Shown here: in pieces, positions 11,509-23,360 of the stretch | How positions within the stretch are numbered: position 1 is the stretch's first letter | Layout: each line of letters starts with the position of its first letter | From: Coffea arabica | Taxonomy: Eukaryota; Streptophyta; Magnoliopsida; Gentianales; Rubiaceae | NCBI RefSeq assembly: GCF_036785885.1 | Contig: NC_092322.1 | Location: 15,026,466 to 15,090,465, forward strand | Length of the DNA stretch: 64,000 nucleotides | Direction: 5' to 3' | Program-made: the position numbers and the translations under genes | The notes under the pieces: model-generated | The model's input: only the letters and a program-made list of their open reading frames with translations | The model's database searches: none | Told to the model about the DNA's origin: nothing

Positions 11509-14500
11509 TTAATACCAAGTAGAATGACGATGTGGTTCAAAATCATCCTCATTTGTCGATGAATGGAAAAACAGATGTGGAAGTGGCAAAGGACTTTGAG
11601 TAGGTAGTGTATACGAGTTATCTGGTGTATTTACTGGATGTGAGGATTGACTAGATGTTCCATAATCATTGGACGGAACAAGTCCTGGATTGGAGATGAT
11701 TTGCTGATGGTAGTATCCAAACCCTCGATAGTTAACACTATCGCTGGTACCATATGATGCAGTAGAATCATGACCATAAAATCCAATGTTATTGGAATCA
11801 AAAGAAGAACCATCATGAGACTTATCTATTTCTTTTTCATAGTATCCACTACCATGAATGCTAGTAGACCTTTCAACCTGTCCAGATCTGTCAAATGGCC
11901 GATATCCACTGTAATAGTCAGGAGTGATTCCATATGATTGGTCATAGCCATATGCCAATTGACTAGAACCACGGTTTTGACTAGATTCATGCTCATAAGT
12001 TGGGTGTATACCCAAATTTTGCATCTGATCATTGACTCCTCTATATCTTTGTGACCCTGAATGGTGAGAGAAAGTATCCTCACTTGAAAATTGAGTTAAA
12101 TCATTGAGGAATTGACGTTGTGCTTCTATACCAGGACGATAGCCATGATCAGTATCTTGAGTGGCATAATAATTATCTTGTCCTTGAGCCCATGACATAC
12201 CTCCTGCTTGTTGGCTATCTTGATTGTAACCACTATGCCTGAAAGAATTGTTCCCTTCATCTCCATTGTCACCATTGTCATCATCATCATTACTGCTGTC
12301 ACTTTTATTTGAAGATGATGGAACAGTCTGCTTACTGGTTTGTTTAGTCTTACCTTTTTGTTTCCTACTTGAGGATTCAGCAAGACCTTTCTTATTTCTT
12401 TTGGTAATATATTGGGACAATGTATCACCAAAACCATCGTTGTCATGTTCTTGATATTCACTACTTTCTGATTCAGTTTGATGAATGCCCTTATCCAACC
12501 AATCCAGATTATCTTCAGGCAGTATGGGTTGTTCATTTTCTCTTATCCAATCATCCAATATATCATCTTGGTGAAAAATATGATTCAAGTCAATTGGGTT
12601 GTAGAAATCATCAGTATCTCTTTGATGCATCAAATTTTTCACCTTCAATCGCATATTGTAATGCACAAAACTAATTTATGCAATTTTTTAACTGCCAAAC
12701 GGTTGCGTAGTTTTGTATGAATTAATGACCATGTACTCCAATTTCGCTCACAACCAGAGGATGTGCAAGTTTGACTCAATATTTTCACTGCAATATTCCT
12801 TAAATTTGGCGCATCTTCACCGTAGTTAAGCCACCATTCAGCTAAACAAACAAAGTAATAATAACATTCATTTATTATTATTATTTTAATTTTATAAAAA
12901 TATTAATTGGATGTTTATGTAAGTATGAATTAAGTTGAAACCTGGTAAAGATTTTGGTAATGCTCTTGCTGCAATAGCACTTCCAAAGCCTCCCTTTTTG
13001 TCTGCAAAAATTTTGATCTACAAAAATAATGTATACACAAGTGTTAAAATTTTAAAATTTGTTGATTCATATAAATAAATAAAATAATCAAAAGAATACC
13101 TCATTTATTGAATCAACTTGTGCATCTAAATTTGGCTCCAACTTTGCAATGACGTTCTTTAACCCTCTTCGAACTTCATCCAGATTAAACTCACAAGTTC
13201 CAGAATATTGAAGGATCGGGTTCAAAAAATATGCTAAATACAATAAAATAACAAAATTAGAAAATAAATAAATAAATAAATAAATATTACATATTTAAAT
13301 TGGATGTAATATTTTAAATTACCTGCCGCATGTAAATCCCGATGAAGTTGATTGTACCATCTATTATCAATCACTTCCCAAATTGTTTTCCAAGATTTCA
13401 CCGACTTTTGAATAGCCATTTTTGCTCTATCCATTGCCTCATAAATAATTGGCAATGTTGGCTTATTATCTTGATCAATAGTTTTTAAAACTTTGACCAG
13501 AGGCTCCATTATTGCACACACATTTCTAACTTTTTTCCAAAACTTCTCTGACAATATCAACTCAGCTACTTTAATAGCTTCTGCTTTTCTCTTGGTAGTG
13601 TTATTAAACTCTGCCCATTCATCTGAGGTGCACATTCTTTTCAGTTCTGTACAATGCCGAAGAAGACTTTCCATAGAAATGAATTCAGTTGCAAATCTAG
13701 TGATACCTGGACGTAGCAGTTCCCTTTTTTTTGTATATGTCTTCATCAGATTCACTACTTTGTCACTGTTATATATGAAACTTGTTATCTTCTTCCCCTG
13801 AGCAATAGTTTCTTTTACATTATCCATTTTGCCAATATCCTCCAACATCAAATCTATACAATGCGCAGCGCAAGGTGACCAGAAAAGATTTTTTCTTTTT
13901 TTCATCAACAGTTGTCCAGCAGCTTTCATACTAGATTCACTATCTGTCACAACTTGCACAACATTTTTTTCCCCCACAACCTCTACTACCTCATCCATTA
14001 ACTTGAAAATATATTCAGCAGTTTTCTTAATATTGATACAATCAACTGAACTATGGTATATCATGTGCCTATCACAGTATACCATAAAATTTATTATTGG
14101 ATGTTTTGTACGAGTGCTCCACCCATCACACATAAGTGTACAACCAAAAGTTGAAAATTTATTATAAATATCTCCAAGATATTTCTCAAGCTCTTCAAAT
14201 TCTTCATCTAAATATTCATTTCCAATTTGATAAGCTGAAGGGCCTTTAATACCAGAACCAGCTTTGGCAATTTCATCAATCATCGATTGATAATAAGGAT
14301 TGTCAGCTGCATGAAATGGTATAGCATTGAAATGAAAAAACTTTGAAACTGCCTTACCAACTCTTTTTATATTTTCCTTCGCAAACATTGATTTGACTGA
14401 TTTTTGTTTCGAAGGAAACATATGTGAGTCAATTCCTCTGCTTGTCATTTCATCTGCTTGTCTGACACTGAAATTACGTGACAATCCTCTTTTATTTTCG

Positions 14501-15137
14501 GAAGTCGTTGGGTTTGAAGTGCCAACATCCATATTCCCTAAAATTCACAATATTTAACAAATAAAAAATGAATGACTAAATTGCAAATTTATGTAATTAT
14601 ATTTAATAAAATAGTATCAAATTTGTTATAATATTTTAGTTTACAAATCATACCTGACATAAACATAGAAGGTCGACTCCCAGATACCGAATGCCTTCGT
14701 TGTTCGTCTAAAAATTGCAAGTATTGGCTCTCTCTAATTGCTTGCTTCATTTGTTTTTTTTCCAACGCCATCCGACTTTCTTCATCAATTTCAAAAAAGA
14801 CTTCGTCCTCCTCGTCGCCAACCATGTTGAAATTACCATGCATACTTTCTTGTTGGAAAGAATTCAATATTTCTTCTTTTTTCTGTTTTATTGTAGCTCT
14901 TTGAATCTTACCAATCTTTAGATGCATTTTCATTAAATCTCTAACTTCACTTGAGGCCCTTGGACAAGGCTCAACTTGTCCTATGACATGACCGACATGT
15001 TCTTTCAACCTTGTAATGCCACCATGCATTATTTTTCCACAATAATTGCATCTCACAATTTTTCTATTCCCTCCCACGGGTTTACCATGTTCCCAACCAA
15101 TATCCTTGCTCGTCATTGTAACTATTACACATATCAA
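11509..15137 (-). pseudogene. hAT transposase (BED, DUF659, dimerisation), one frameshift
   Basis: Exons run leftwards. 15137-14654 encodes a BED zinc finger (CNYCGKIMHGGITRLKEHVG). About 14537-13323 encodes the DUF659/RNase H-like core, including CDGWSTRTKHPIINFMVY and CAAHCIDLMLEDIG. Small exons follow near 13232-13101 and 13021-12945, then the dimerisation exon from about 12842, with SSGCERNWSTWSLIHTKLRN. Near 12667 one T is missing from a T-run, so LVFVHYNMRL is split between frames. Downstream the frame stays open to 11509 with a Gln/Ser/Tyr/Gly-rich tail of about 380 residues, longer than usual for this family. Apart from that base the gene looks largely complete, so inactivation may be recent or a sequencing artefact. 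Splice sites were placed by eye. Confidence 0.85.
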
Positions 15138-16559
15138 TATAAATGGTTAATACATCACAAAATAATTAAAGATATATGAAAAAAATACAACAAGCAGTTT
15201 CTAACATTTTGTAATTATAATAATTTATTTCTATTATATTAGTAAGTTAAACATCTAATCTATAATGTAAACCTGCAACAATGATCATTTTTTCATTTAT
15301 TATAAGAACTTCGGCATTTTGTTTGTTGATGGGTGATTAACTTAAACATATAATTTAGCTCTCCATCTTCCTATAGTTTTTAGTTCATGATCATGATCAC
15401 CAGGATGATTATGTATTATAATAAGTTGGAAGATAATACTAAATGTCCCTCTCTATTAGCACAAAAATATACACGTACAGTGGAAGCAATTCTCATATCT
15501 CTCCAATTTCTTTGTTAACCATCGTCATATATATATATATAAGCAGATTGAAACAACTGTCAAAAGAAAGATCATAAGCAGCATTACCAAGCCACAGCTT
15601 CACAGGGCAAGAAGGCAAACAATTAGTTTAAGTTAAGTGGGTCGACATTTTCGAAATTTTCTTATTTTACCACTGCAGAATTCAATGAACTACACTGGCT
15701 ACAACCTCGTACATGTTAATTATCGAGATTTCGAGCTTAATGAAGCTCCAAAATCCAGAACAATATCGAAAAGTTTCAGCACTGCATCGATTTCCCAAAT
15801 CACATGCATGTTCGTTCAAAAGCCGAAGAAGCATCTACTATATATACTTTTCTTTTCCCTTCTCTTCAACTTATAATTTTCTGGATTGGGATTTTGGGTT
15901 ACTTATAGCTGCTGCCTATTCTTGGAGTCTTGGGTCTTATGTGAAAGAGGAGGGATTTCCTTTTTCTTTTTTATTTTTATTTTTTATAATCTTTCTATAG
16001 CATCAAATTTTTCTTTGTTTTTTTCCAGCGGGCCGCAGGGTAATTAATTGCCAATTACCTACTGCAATTTATTTGTCAGCCTCATTTCTTCTAGATAACC
16101 AAACTGCACCGTCATTAACTCTCGATATCAATCAATGACGACGAATTGGACTGAGTAAAAACCTACTCAGTCAGGCCGATTGCAGGCCAAATAACAAAGG
16201 ATTTCTATTCCGCATGCATTGGGCGCCATGCCATGCTTAATCAATCAATGCTGCTGCTTTCTTAACCTTATACCTTGATATCTATGCTCTTCTCTTTCAA
16301 GTCCTCACCTTAATATATACATACATACATATAACTAGACATGATTTTTCACTCACTTTGCTACCTAGTCGTCCAAGAATTACAAAAGTTTTTGTTTTAT
16401 ACATAAGGATTACTAAATTTATAGAGGAAAAATTATTCTTGGAAAAAAGAATAATTTAGTAAGCATAGCAATGGATTAGTAAGCAAAGTACAAATCCAAC
16501 CTCCAAGATTGCTAACCATTAAAAAGCCGGAAAAAAGACAAGAAATTTACTCACGCTTT

Positions 16560-16896
16560 GGAGTCACTTGTGAATCAACCTGGTAATTTCCACCTGGGGA
16601 TACCTATCAGCAGGAGGGAAGAGCAGGACGGCCAGCTATTCAACAATCTGTATATTCATATCATAAGTGAAACGACTGTCTTGGAAACCTACAGTTGGCC
16701 CTTGTAATGGATCAGTTTCTTTTAATAACTCTAATGTCTTAGAGCACCTTACAAGCAGAATATCTGAAGGTACAATAAGAAAATCAATTACCTGCTGAAG
16801 CTTGACAAGGCAAGGGAGAACAAGGCAAAAAGGACATGAATCACAACCATCTGGGTTATCTCTGTGAAGGTATGGCCAAATGACTCCATTGGGCAC
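16560..16896 (-). other. Possible captured gene fragment in hAT
   Basis: A minus-strand frame from 16896 reads a protein-like segment (LQGPTVGFQDSRFTYDMNIQ). After a TAG at about 16636 it continues in the same frame to about 16560 (LAVLLFPPADRYPQVEITRL). One substitution such as TGG to TAG would explain the stop. It does not resemble any transposase domain. I do not recognise the parent gene. It could be a host exon picked up by the element. Confidence 0.35.
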
Positions 16897-17194
16897 TATC
16901 TTTTTGCAACATTCTACTTTGTTTCAGAGGGCGGAATTCCAAAGCTCGGCAAGAAGACAGAGTTAATCGGCAAGAAGACAGAGTTTACCATGAAGAAGAA
17001 TTGAAGGAAACGGAAGGGATTACTACGTTCTGCAACACTACTAGTCCAATAATTTAGTAAAGTGAACGTGGACCCTTCAAAGTATAGTGAAAGTACTGCC
17101 TTCACTTTAACGTGGAAAAGAAAACATTTCCTTTCACGTGATAGTACTGTGTCCCTTTTGCTTTTTTTCTATAGATTTTTTGTTAAATTCACCT

Positions 17195-17372
17195 TGACTC
17201 GGGATGACTCGGGGTGACTCGACCGTGACAACCCGTCGCGGTGACGTCTCGGCCGATTTCTCGGCGAGACGAGTATCTCGGTCTCGAATCGTCGCGGTAT
17301 CGTCTCGGCCTAGGCCGAGACGGTTACGACTCGGCCGAGACGTCTCGGTCTCGGCCGAGTCTTCGAACCATG
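17195..17372. repeat. hAT subterminal CTCGG/CCGAG array
   Basis: Dense GC-rich block with many copies of GTCTCGG and its inverse CCGAGAC in both orientations, far from the AT-rich base use around it. A shorter matching block is at 11079-11143 at the other end. In hAT elements such subterminal repeats are transposase binding sites; that role is inferred here. Confidence 0.8.
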
Positions 17373-18000
17373 GTAGTAATACAAGTTAAATGCAATAGGC
17401 TTCATTTTTTTTCCCTCTTGGCTTCAGAAGAAAACCAGGATTGCTTCTGCAGTATTGGGAAGCAAAGAGACAGCTGCAAACAGATGTTGCCTTGGTTTAC
17501 AATATCCGGTTTCTCACTTTTTCCTTAAACCATCCAAAAAAAAAAGAACAAAAAAAATTTAGTAGTTGACTGAAAAAACAATCTTTTGGAGACCAATTAG
17601 GAAAAACTTGAGGTTTGGCATACAGTTTATCCAATTAGGAAAAAGAAACCATGAAAACGATGTAGAGTCCAAATCCTTTATTAAAAACTATAAAAAGTTA
17701 GAGAAAAAAAGCAAGCTGTTTTAGAGAAAAAAAACCACGGTCTCGAGTTGTTATATTTTATTACTGGTATCAATAAATAATTATTGGTTGATTTGACCAG
17801 AAATGAAGATGCTAAATCCATGGTTTTAGGAAATGGGAAACCAGATTTGATCAGTTGGTTTAGTTTTGCAAATCCAAGTTCCTAGGAGTCTTTTCTGTGG
17901 CAAAGGAAAAAAAATGGAAAAGAAGTAACTAACATTTGTCTATTTGCTCTTTATCAACTGTATCTGATTGGTTTAGTTTTGCAAACCCAACTTCCTATTT
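17373..18000. repeat. Duplicated ADH 5' flank
   Basis: Matches 29130-29745 upstream of the intact ADH gene in the same orientation, with small indels, beginning ACAAGTTAAATGCAATAGG right after the hAT target duplication. It is the promoter-side flank of ADH copy A, now separated from its gene by 6.3 kb. The ORF-like stretch from 17790 is shared with 29556-29747 but has no coding signature. Confidence 0.85.
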
Positions 18001-18744
18001 GCGGCGACCCTTTAGGTAAAAACACCCTTCAACTAACACCACTTTTATGATAATTTTTGGTTTTAACATTATTTCGAGAAATTCGCCGCACTGGCTGTGC
18101 ATAGCATAGCCCACCCCTATTAGTACTACTAGAAAGTAGACAAATTTTTTTTTACGGCAATGATAACATTTTTATAATATAATCTATCATAATCTATATG
18201 GAGGGAGTATAAAGAGACTGTGTATAAGAAGTTAGAAAGAATAAGAATCTGACTAGATCAAAAGGGTACTTTGACACCTCATTTGAATTTTTTTCACTGC
18301 AAGTAGGGTTCGAACCTCCGACTTACGGTCCAAAAAGAGACTTATAATTCCTTTCTTTTCACTACAGACCATCTTTTTTTTTTTTTTTTTTTTTTTTTTG
18401 AGGAGGAGAAAGTAGTCTTGATGACGGCATCAAAATTCAACGCCCCTTCCATTTCATTTCCACCCTACTTCCATGCTAGTACTGCATGCTGCCCCGTTGT
18501 TATCTTTCTATATAAAGCCCTCGCACCTTTTCTACCTAAATGGCTCCTACTATCTAATTCAACCATTTCTTAGCATCAGTTTAGTATATTGCTGCCTACA
18601 TCCCTTCCCAATCACCCCCCTCCCCCCCCCCCCCCCCCCCCGGGAACAAGAAAAAAAGGAAAAAAACTTCCATTTCCAACATTTATTTGGGCTGTTGATC
18701 AGATCCACCCATCGCCACTGACTTGACTCTTTCCTTCATCAACT
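18001..18744. other. Intergenic with homopolymer tracts
   Basis: Contains a long T-run near 18369-18399 and a C-run near 18618-18641. The last 200 bp precede the Pi21-like gene and should hold its promoter and 5' UTR. The pyrimidine-rich stretch 18480-18640 includes TATATAAAG at about 18510, a possible TATA box about 235 bp before the ATG. Confidence 0.5.
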
Positions 18745-19843
18745 ATGGCTGAGAAGGTAAGCCAATTCTCTTGCTAGCTTTCCCAACCATCCCTCAAATG
18801 TTCGTGATATATTGTTTTGCATCTTTTTTTTTCCTCTTTTAGTGTTTGCTTAATCTGAAAATTTTAATTGCAAGTCTATGACAGCACATACAACGTGAGA
18901 TATGCTTGCTTCTCTTTATATCAAGATCTCTACCCACATCTCCCAGCGTAAACCATATAATTCTGCATTTATATATATATATATATATATACACATATAT
19001 GGATCGAGTTTGACTATTTTGCTTCGATAATATATATGCAACCATACAGGTGACTACAATGAGACTCAAGGTTGATCTTCAATGCCCCAGCTGCTACAAG
19101 AAGGTCAAGAAAATCCTCTGCAAATTTCCTCGTGAGTCTCTTATAATTATCAATTCTATCTCTTATGTTTTCAATACCAGTATACGAGTAGTAGTTCTTC
19201 TTTAGAGCAAGTACAGTTGGATGGACGACATCCACCGTTCCACCGACTATGTACATGGCTAGGCATGTGCGCCACCATGAGCTACAATTTTTTTTTATTC
19301 CATATTTTCCCCCCCTTCTCCATGATTATTATTAGCCGAGTTGAACAACAAAAGTTGGGTAGTGTGGCTTATGAAACTACTAGTGATCAGTTAGTGGCTT
19401 TAATTTGTATGGACAAGAATTTGAGTTTTTCTTTTTTTTTTTTTTGTTGGGGGTGATGCTCAATTTTTTGGACAAGAGAAATCCAAGACCAGGTATATGA
19501 TGAGAAGCAAAATCTGGTGACCATCACCGTCGTGTGCTGTAGCCCCGAGAAAATCCGCGACAAATTATATTGCAAGGGTGGCAAAGTCATTAAGTGCATT
19601 GAGATCGTAGTTGCGCCACCACCACCACCATCAAAGGCCAAGCCGCCACCACCACGACCGTGCTCGCACCCGCCAATTCCAGTGGTGATCTGCTGTGTCC
19701 TATGTTCGGAACGGTACGGAGGGGGACCATGCCGCTGCAGGAACTGGCCGCCTGTGCCCCCGCACGCGTGCGGGTGCGGATCCCGGTGTAGTCATTGTGA
19801 TTATTTCAGTGAGCAGATCACCGGCGACTGTACGATTATGTGA
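18745..19843 (+). CDS. Heavy-metal-associated domain protein, Pi21-like
   Basis: Three exons (18745-18756, 19050-19131, 19479-19843) join in frame to a 152-residue protein. All introns are GT-AG; the first exon encodes only MAEK. The HMA fold spans about residues 5-75: VTTMRLKVDLQCPSCYKKV carries the CxxC metal-binding motif, then QVYDEKQNLVTITVVCCSPEK. A Pro-rich linker and a Cys-rich tail follow. The last four residues, CTIM, fit a CaaX prenylation signal, suggesting membrane attachment. The overall wording matches PYRICULARIA ORYZAE RESISTANCE 21-like proteins. In rice Pi21 affects blast susceptibility; the role here is unknown. The acceptor before exon 3 (AAGAG|AAATCC) is the weakest call but gives the conserved QIQDQ junction. 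Confidence 0.88.
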
Positions 19844-20488
19844 GAGGAGAGGAGAGGAGAATTTGATATGGGGTATGATATGCTATGAAAAGCATCCAAA
19901 TTAATCAATTAATTTTGTTTGGTGGGCGGTACATGCATATGCATTGAAGCAAAATTAGTACTAGTATTGTGTAGTTAGGGCCTTAGGCCCTCATGGGACC
20001 TATAATATAAAAGGAAGCAGAAAATAAAGTTACTGTGTATGCGATTATGGAGTATATATATATATAGACGTACGTGTGGGGATTTATTCAAGTTGGAAGT
20101 CACTTAGAATAAGCTTTTGTATGTACCTGATGAATAAGTTTTCTTAAGTGTCAAGTACACTTTTGTAAAGATGTTTGAGCTGTTGTCCAAATATTATCAA
20201 TTAAAATTTTCTATCATTTTGAAAAAGAAAAAAATATCATTATTTATAATAATAATAATAGTAATGATATCATTAAAAGTGCATGTACTCTCTTCTTCTT
20301 CTTCTTCTTTATTGTTATTATTTTTTTGGATTTCATTTTCTTGCTTTGCTCTATAGTAGTAGTAGTAATAGTGGTAGTAAATTAATGTGCTAGTGTAGAG
20401 GTTCTGGATACACATCTTCTTTCCTGTTTCTTCATTTCTTAAATCTCTCCATTCTTTGTTAGAAATAAAATTTAAAATAAATAAATAA

Positions 20489-20532
<44 letters not shown>

Positions 20533-21907
20533 GATTAATTTGTCATATATTGACAGTGTATATACTATCAGTATTGGATTAATGATAACTATGCAAAAGT
20601 TGAATTTTACATATGTCATAAATTTAGCAATGATAGTGTATACACCGTCAATGTAAAAAAGATTTACTCTAAAAAAAAATAGCAATGTGCTAGGGTAGCT
20701 GGAAGGAATGCAGAAAGGAGGTAGTAGTACTTAACAGTGGGGTAAAAGTAAAAATAACGCATATGAATTTGCATGCCATCTCAAATGCTCGCATGCAATA
20801 ATAAATGTCATAAGTTTAGTCAACAAAAGAACAACCAACGTTAGTTTGCTCATCAATTCATGAATTCATCAGCTAACAACCTTCCAGGACACCATGGCAC
20901 GGCAGTAAATGGAGTATATATATATAGTAGCAAGACAAGACAAAGACAGACTCACTCACAGTAACCTATTTTAGTTAGATTCATTAATTAATTTCGGGTT
21001 GGTTTGGCTGTCTTTGTCTTCACTCTTCTGTAATAAATTGTCACTCAGCGCCGGTGTCGTCCTGTTGGATTGTTACAAAATAATTGCGACGTGGTGGAGT
21101 CACTAATTCATTGTTCTTCCAATTCCAAATCCTTTCTTTCACTGGATCCTTTCATTGTGGTCTGAACTCTGAAGTAGTAGTAGTAGTGGTAGTAAAAAGG
21201 AGGCTTTTACTCTCTAATTCTCCAGAAAAAAAAAAAAAGGCGTCTTTGTGGCTCTAGGTTTTGGTTGGATGTGGCGGCCGCCATGAAAGTGACGGAGCAG
21301 CCCGCAGAGGCTTTACGAAGTACCGAAGGCTCGAATCATGACAAAGATTTCCCCATGAAATTAATTAAGCTTCAGAGGGATACTGCACGCACATATTGCC
21401 CTCTTTTAACCGGTGCATCATTTCATTTGAGGGATGGATGAGGGCATTTTCTGCTTCTCTTGTTTTTCTCCTCTCTTCTCTTCTTGAGTAGTGAATAGTG
21501 ATTGCCATTCTCAAGTACAGTAGTAGTACTATATAGTAGTAATTACTCTCCGTAAATTGTACTGCTCCGTTTCAACAGACTACTGTTACCGGTCATGAGG
21601 AAAAAAATCTTGCTTCAGTTTCTTGTATGAGGCAGCAGAAATCTATAGGTCGAAACTCGAACGAACGTCCGACAAATGACCTAAGAAATGATTTACAAAT
21701 TTTCCTGGTGCCCATTGGGCTAGTGAACCCAATGGATGATAAGGCCTCACCTAAAAATTAGCTAGCTGAAAACACCACCATCTCCAGTCCTTGCACCCCA
21801 CCGGCAGCCCAATGTAGAAAAAAAAAAAAGAAAAAAGGAAGAAAACTCAAATGCTGCGGACTGCTGTGCTGAGTGACGACTGAGAAGGAAGGAGAGTAGA
21901 GAGAAGA
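19844..21907. other. Intergenic; MITE-like and simple repeats
   Basis: Holds the (AT)n tract below, trinucleotide runs (TTC near 20290, AGT near 20355 and 21176), and at 20531-20672 a copy of a common MITE-like motif with TGACAGTGTATA and its inverse near the ends, without a confirmed target duplication. 21270-21330 is GC-rich. No gene is supported. Confidence 0.5.
20492..20529. repeat. (AT)n microsatellite
   Basis: About 19 AT units in uninterrupted alternation, after an AAAT tetranucleotide run near 20470-20490. Confidence 0.95.
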
Positions 21908-23360
21908 ATGGTGGCCGCCTCCTATTCGCCGTCTCATGTCTCTCGCGACCCACACCTCTTCTGTAACTCTCTTTATCCCACTCACCTCCACCAACTCGTC
22001 AGGCGCAATTCCTACGATTTCAGGTATGCTTCTTTAGTCCAAGCTTCCCAACAATTGGACTCGTGTGACCCTGTAGAAGCTGACGTTATTAGTATTTTGG
22101 CTAATTTGGGTGGCAAAGTTGTAGAACAAGATGCTGCACTTGTGCTCAATAACATGTCCAACTCTGAAACTGCGCCTTTGGTGCTCAGATACTTTCTGGA
22201 AAGGCTTAAGTTGAAGAAAGAAGTGATTTTGTATAATGTTACCTTCAAGGTGTTTAGAAAATGTAGAGACTTGGACAGAGCCGAGAAATTGTTTACGGAT
22301 ATGATTGAGAGAGGCGTTAAGCCCGATAATGTCACCTTTTTCCACCATAATTAGCTGCGCCAGGCTGTCTTCTTTACCTGAGAAAGCCGTCCAGTGGTTC
22401 GAAAAAATGCCGTCTTTTGGGTGTGAACCGGATGAGGTTACCTATTCTGTGATGATCGATGCGTATGGGAAGGCTGGGAATGTAAATATGGCTTTAACTT
22501 TGTATGGCCGTGCTAGGACGGAAAAATGGCGAATTGATGCTGCTACCTTTTCGACGTTGATTAGGATTTATGGGACGGCCGGGAATTTTGATGGGTGCTT
22601 GAATGTTTACGAGGAAATGAAGGCTCTGGGAGTTAGGCCTAATTTGGTTGTCTATAGTTCCTTGTTGGATGCGATGGGGAGGGCCAAGAGGCCCTGGCAG
22701 GCAAAGAACATATACAGAGACATGATCAACGATGGGTTTGAGCCCAGCTATGGGACGTATGCTGCCTTGCTTCGGGCCTATGCTAAGGCTCGGTATGGTG
22801 AAGATGCGCTTGATGTGTATAGAGAGATGAAGCACAAGGGCTTGGAGTTGAGTGTCGTTCTTTACAACACCCTGTTGTCGATGTCTGCTGATGTGGGATT
22901 TATTGATGAAGCTGTTGAAATTTTTGAAGCTATGAAAGGTTCTGAGAGTTGCAAACCTGATAGCTGGACGTATTCTTCCATGATCACAATTTATTCCTGC
23001 AGCAGCAAAGTCTTTGAGGCGGAATCCACATTAAATGAGATGTTGGAAGCGGGCTTTGAGCCTAATATCTATGTCTTGACTTCACTGATCCAGTGTTATG
23101 GGAAGGCCAACCGCATAGATGATGTGGTTAGGACTTTTGATCGGCTGCTGGGGTTAGGAATAACGCCTGATGAGAGATTCTGTGGTTGTCTTCTTAACGT
23201 AATGACTCAAGCACCAACTCAAGAACTTGATAAGTTGACCAGATGCATTCAGAAGGCTGACGCCAAACTTGGTCATGTGGTGAAGCTCCTTGTGGGCGAG
23301 GAGAACATTGAGGGTGACATCTTGCGGAAGGAAGCTGGCGAACTCTTTCTGTGGTGTTAG
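21908..23360 (+). pseudogene. PPR protein, SVR7 (At4g16390)-like, truncated
   Basis: P-type pentatricopeptide repeat gene without introns. Chloroplast SVR7-type proteins act on plastid RNA; a complete one has about 700 residues and ends in an SMR domain. Reading from ATG 21908, the conserved lead (LVQASQQLDS, EADVISIL) and the first PPR motifs run to VKPDNVTF. There the T-run 22337-22341 has one T too many and the frame stops at 22354. From about 22335 the next frame continues (TIISCARLSSLPEKAVQWFEKM) through roughly eight PPR motifs to DILRKEAGELF, then two odd residues and a stop at 23360. The C-terminal ~200 residues, including SMR, are absent; AT-rich DNA follows. The T could be a homopolymer sequencing error, but the missing C-terminus is real in this sequence. 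Confidence 0.85.

Larger units (their letters stand above)
11062..17372. mobile_element. hAT transposon, 6.3 kb
   Basis: The ends are CATGGTTCAAAGTCGCGG (left) and, inverted, CATGGTTCGAAGACTCGG (right). A perfect 8-bp duplication, GTAGTAAT, sits at 11054-11061 and 17373-17380, as expected for hAT. The flanks rejoin into sequence homologous to the uninterrupted promoter of the intact ADH gene near 29105-29145. Inside is a minus-strand BED/DUF659/hAT-dimerisation transposase gene with one clear frameshift. The right subterminal region is packed with CTCGG/CCGAG units. 15200-16500 has no readable gene. Confidence 0.95.

Noticed and set aside
12126..12536. 136-codon minus-strand frame rich in Met and Ile
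   Set aside because: Out-of-frame shadow of the hAT transposase C-terminal region.
20531..20672. Short MITE-like repeat with TGACAGTGTATA
   Set aside because: Inverted ends suggestive, but boundaries and target duplication could not be set.
20197..20685. 162-codon minus-strand frame
   Set aside because: Made of (AT)n, AAT and GAA microsatellites, giving runs of Tyr-Ile and Asn/Glu; no domain.
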